Below, one piece after another: positions 62,123 through 64,000 of a stretch of 64,000 nucleotides of DNA. The stretch's first letter is position 1; each line of letters begins with the position of its first letter. The notes beneath the pieces are model-generated. The model made no database searches, had not been told where the DNA came from, and saw nothing but the letters and a program-made list of their open reading frames with translations. A program made the position numbers and the translations under genes. This stretch comes from Acetivibrio alkalicellulosi. Lineage in GTDB: Bacteria > Bacillota > Clostridia > Acetivibrionales > Acetivibrionaceae. The stretch lies in assembly GCA_008125075.1 (NCBI GenBank), contig VLTH01000002.1, positions 1,422,262 through 1,486,261 on the forward strand. The letters run 5' to 3'.

Positions 62123-63439
62123 TTAAACCTTAGTGTTTTTTAATATTGCAGTATCCATATTTTTTTTATTTTTATTAGTCTGATAGATAATAATTCTCTT
62201 TAAATCTTCTTCCCATTTTTTGATAGCATTTTTATAATAAACGCTGCCTTGTACTTTTCCGACTTTTATTTTCACTTTTTCATTAATTAAATGCTCAATG
62301 TGATTTTTAGCCTTAGCATAATAGTCATAGTTGTCAATCACATATTTTAAAATATTAAACCTTGAATTGCTAGTAAGTTTTGAATCTGATACATTATAAC
62401 CCATTTGATGCAAAAACGATTCTTTTTTTCTACCATTATAATAATCTTCTTGAATAGTTATTTTTCCGTTTTTAAGTTTTACTTGATTACTATTCTCAAA
62501 AAAAGTATTCATAATTAATTTATAATTGTTCTCATTATAAGCTCGTAGCTCTGTCTTTGTTGTATAATATTGGTTACACTTTGAACAGTAATTCGAAGAA
62601 ATAACATATTCACTGTAATTCTGTTTTTTGTAATCAAAAACCAATACATTAACTTTTCGGGCTTCTAATTGATGTTTACATAAACATTCTTTTCTCAATT
62701 TATTTACTATAATAACTTTATATATATTTTTTTCGTTAGGAATAAGATTAATTGTGTTTTTACATGTGTTTTTTGAAACTTCATTTCGTATAGAAATGTT
62801 CTGTGTATTTTGCTGTGATATTTGATTTGTTTTTTTTGATTTTGCAACTATGTACTTTTTATTTTTACCTTTTTTAATAATGCTAATTATTTCAAACTCT
62901 TCACTAAAATATTTTTTAATCAAATCTAAAATAATTATTTCATCTACTTTTATTTTTAATTTGTTTGAGATATATTCTGCTAAAGTGTTTATTGGCATTT
63001 TATTAAAATTAGAATTAAATAGTCCTTTATGATTCCTTATAATGTACAGTATCTTATCTTTATGTCTATTTAGGAGAAATGTTTTAAAATTTCCTGTAGA
63101 TTTTTGCATATACTCAGTAGTTATTAGAGTTTCTATTAACATGTTAATATCAGACAGAGAATTTTTCTGCTTTGTAATATTGATTATTTCTTTTTTAATA
63201 TGTACTAAAGCAATAGCATAACATATGTAATAAGATAAAGTATTTTCATTGCATGTATATAAAGCTAACTTATTAGTCAAATCCTTAATAATTTCTTTGT
63301 AATTTGTATCAATACAAGAATACTTTTTTGATATTTCTTCTAATAAAACGACATTCTTAATATCAGTATTACTTTCCTTTAATTCAGAAACAACATTCAA
63401 TACCTTCTGATTTATTTTCTCAAAAGACAGTAACTTCAT
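62123..63439 (-). CDS. unknown protein with a Cys4-type zinc motif
   Basis: 438 residues, start ATG at 63439 behind AGAGGTGG (TTG at 63442 also possible). The N-terminal half is helical with no motif. A probable zinc ribbon is formed by CLCKHQ and YCSKCNQYY around residues 250-295. The C-terminal part, ESFLHQMGYNVSDSKLTSNS then RFNILKYVIDNYDYYAKAKN and KWEEDLKRI, resembles a helical domain that recurs at the end of several unrelated accessory proteins. Composition is Lys/Asn-rich. I do not assign a function; the position beside a decayed defence-type ATPase suggests accessory DNA. Confidence 0.6.
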   Translation of the reverse strand: MKLLSFEKINQKVLNVVSELKESNTDIKNVVLLEEISKKYSCIDTNYKEIIKDLTNKLALYTCNENTLSYYICYAIALVHIKKEIINITKQKNSLSDINMLIETLITTEYMQKSTGNFKTFLLNRHKDKILYIIRNHKGLFNSNFNKMPINTLAEYISNKLKIKVDEIIILDLIKKYFSEEFEIISIIKKGKNKKYIVAKSKKTNQISQQNTQNISIRNEVSKNTCKNTINLIPNEKNIYKVIIVNKLRKECLCKHQLEARKVNVLVFDYKKQNYSEYVISSNYCSKCNQYYTTKTELRAYNENNYKLIMNTFFENSNQVKLKNGKITIQEDYYNGRKKESFLHQMGYNVSDSKLTSNSRFNILKYVIDNYDYYAKAKNHIEHLINEKVKIKVGKVQGSVYYKNAIKKWEEDLKRIIIYQTNKNKKNMDTAILKNTKV

Positions 63440-63464
63440 CAAAAACCACCTCTTTTTTTTACAA

Positions 63465-63509
63465 AAGTACTCTTTCTTGCAGGTTTGAATCGCAACGAAA
63501 GAGTACTTT
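63465..63509 (-). terminator. 13-bp hairpin between the last two genes
   Basis: AAAGTACTCTTTC pairs perfectly with GAAAGAGTACTTT around a 19-base loop; on the minus strand TTTTGT follows. It could end the transcript of the gene at the window edge or be an operator for the next gene, whose ribosome site lies about 20 bases on. Confidence 0.6.
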
Positions 63510-63555
63510 ACATGTTATATAATTCAAATAACACACATCTTTAATAGTTAATTTT

Positions 63556-64000
63556 TTAAGCAGATAACTGATTTTTTATTTCCTTAGAATTATTTAATTC
63601 TTTTTCAATTAGTTCTTCTTGTATGATACTTATTTCATTATCTTTTTTAATCAAGTCAATTTGAGTTATATTCTTTAAAAGTTTCACTAAAATTATATTG
63701 TTTTCAATTACTTTTTTCTCATCTGCTGAATACAAATTATAATCAGTTTGTTTAGATACTAAGTATTCTAAAACTGAAACTTGCTTTTCATATAATGTGA
63801 ATAATTCTTTTATTCGTAATCTTAAATTAACACATACCTTTATAAGCTTGTTTAAAAAAGAAATTGCTTCATTCATCTTTATTATTACCTTATTAACTTC
63901 GCTTCGTGCTTCCTCTGCTTTACGCAAACTTGAATTACCTTTAGAATTTAGAAGTAATCCTGCTACTGCAATTGCAGGTCCAGCAGACATTGCACCTAAT
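63556..64000 (-). CDS. unknown coiled-coil protein, cut by the window edge
   Basis: At least 147 codons; the frame remains open to the end of the window (codons for LGA precede the first Met at 63990), so the real start lies outside. The visible N-terminal part is Gly/Ala-rich and hydrophobic (MSAGPAIAVAGLLLNSKGNS), like a glycine-zipper or membrane hairpin, followed by a heptad-like helix (EEARSEVNKVIIKMNEAISF, LYEKQVSVLEYLVSKQ). No family recognised. It precedes the zinc-motif gene on the same strand. Confidence 0.6.
   Translation of the reverse strand, partial: LGAMSAGPAIAVAGLLLNSKGNSSLRKAEEARSEVNKVIIKMNEAISFLNKLIKVCVNLRLRIKELFTLYEKQVSVLEYLVSKQTDYNLYSADEKKVIENNIILVKLLKNITQIDLIKKDNEISIIQEELIEKELNNSKEIKNQLSA

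Noticed and set aside
1-64000. CRISPR array, tRNA or rRNA genes
   Set aside because: No regularly spaced direct repeats, cloverleaf-type sequences or rRNA signatures were noticed on either strand by reading; a dedicated scan was not possible.

Overview
The window reads as a low-GC (roughly 30 percent by eye), cellulose-degrading anaerobe of the Clostridia. The main evidence is four secreted glycoside hydrolases that each end in a type I dockerin (paired 22-24 residue Ca-binding repeats with the core LLRRYILEI). Strong AGGAGG-type ribosome sites, many TTG and GTG starts, a radical SAM HemN-like enzyme, a CIRCE heat-shock operator and a DUF1540 protein fit the same group. The species cannot be named from sequence alone. 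An Acetivibrio/Hungateiclostridium-like or related cellulosomal clostridium is the best guess. No scaffoldin, tRNA, rRNA or CRISPR array was seen.

Layout. 0-5 kb: an iron-storage pair (ferritin plus a TM1266-like small regulator), a secreted fibro-slime protein and a methyltransferase. 5-10 kb: a tiny YjcZ-like membrane peptide between two inverted palindromic repeats, then cellulosomal GH5 cellulase and GH5 mannanase. 10-31 kb: mostly housekeeping genes: ferredoxin-type aldo/keto reductase, PurL, LysR regulator, HtpG under CIRCE, GH9-CBM3c-dockerin, nitroreductase, antiporter/ExoIII/MscS operon, YgjP/YfcE/DUF1294 operon, a second GH5-dockerin, GDSL hydrolase and DUF1540. 31-36 kb: NlpC/P60 hydrolase and an HscC-type Hsp70 / J-protein / DUF1266 operon that resembles the E. 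coli hscC-djlC-ybeU neighbourhood. 36-51 kb: two near-identical AAA-ATPase-like/PD-(D/E)XK proteins, a SNF2 helicase and a type II Wadjet-like jetABC operon (MukF/MukE/MukB-like) with no jetD Toprim gene. The jetABC-SNF2 block is bracketed by an intact and a decayed copy of the same AAA/PD-(D/E)XK gene in direct orientation. 51-64 kb: accessory DNA with an intact RHH/PIN toxin-antitoxin pair, a radical SAM-Nudix fusion, a VapBC pair with a frameshifted toxin, a truncated SDR, a two-gene secreted protein operon, a decayed AAA ATPase and two unknown genes, the last cut by the window edge.

Four layers of repeats run through the window. Family A is a two-hairpin palindrome; the 11-bp stem differs in sequence between copies but stays paired. 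Family B is a 200-bp element with imperfect terminal inverted repeats, a nested hairpin core and, in one copy, a perfect 9-bp target duplication; separate single ends are scattered elsewhere. Family C is a palindrome of about 90 bp with ends like CTGAAAATATAACTTC. The AAA/PD-(D/E)XK gene has also left partial copies, several next to copies of the 3' end of the large secreted gene at 57.8 kb. The strongest candidates for something undescribed are the jetABC+SNF2 block without JetD and the family B structured mobile element.
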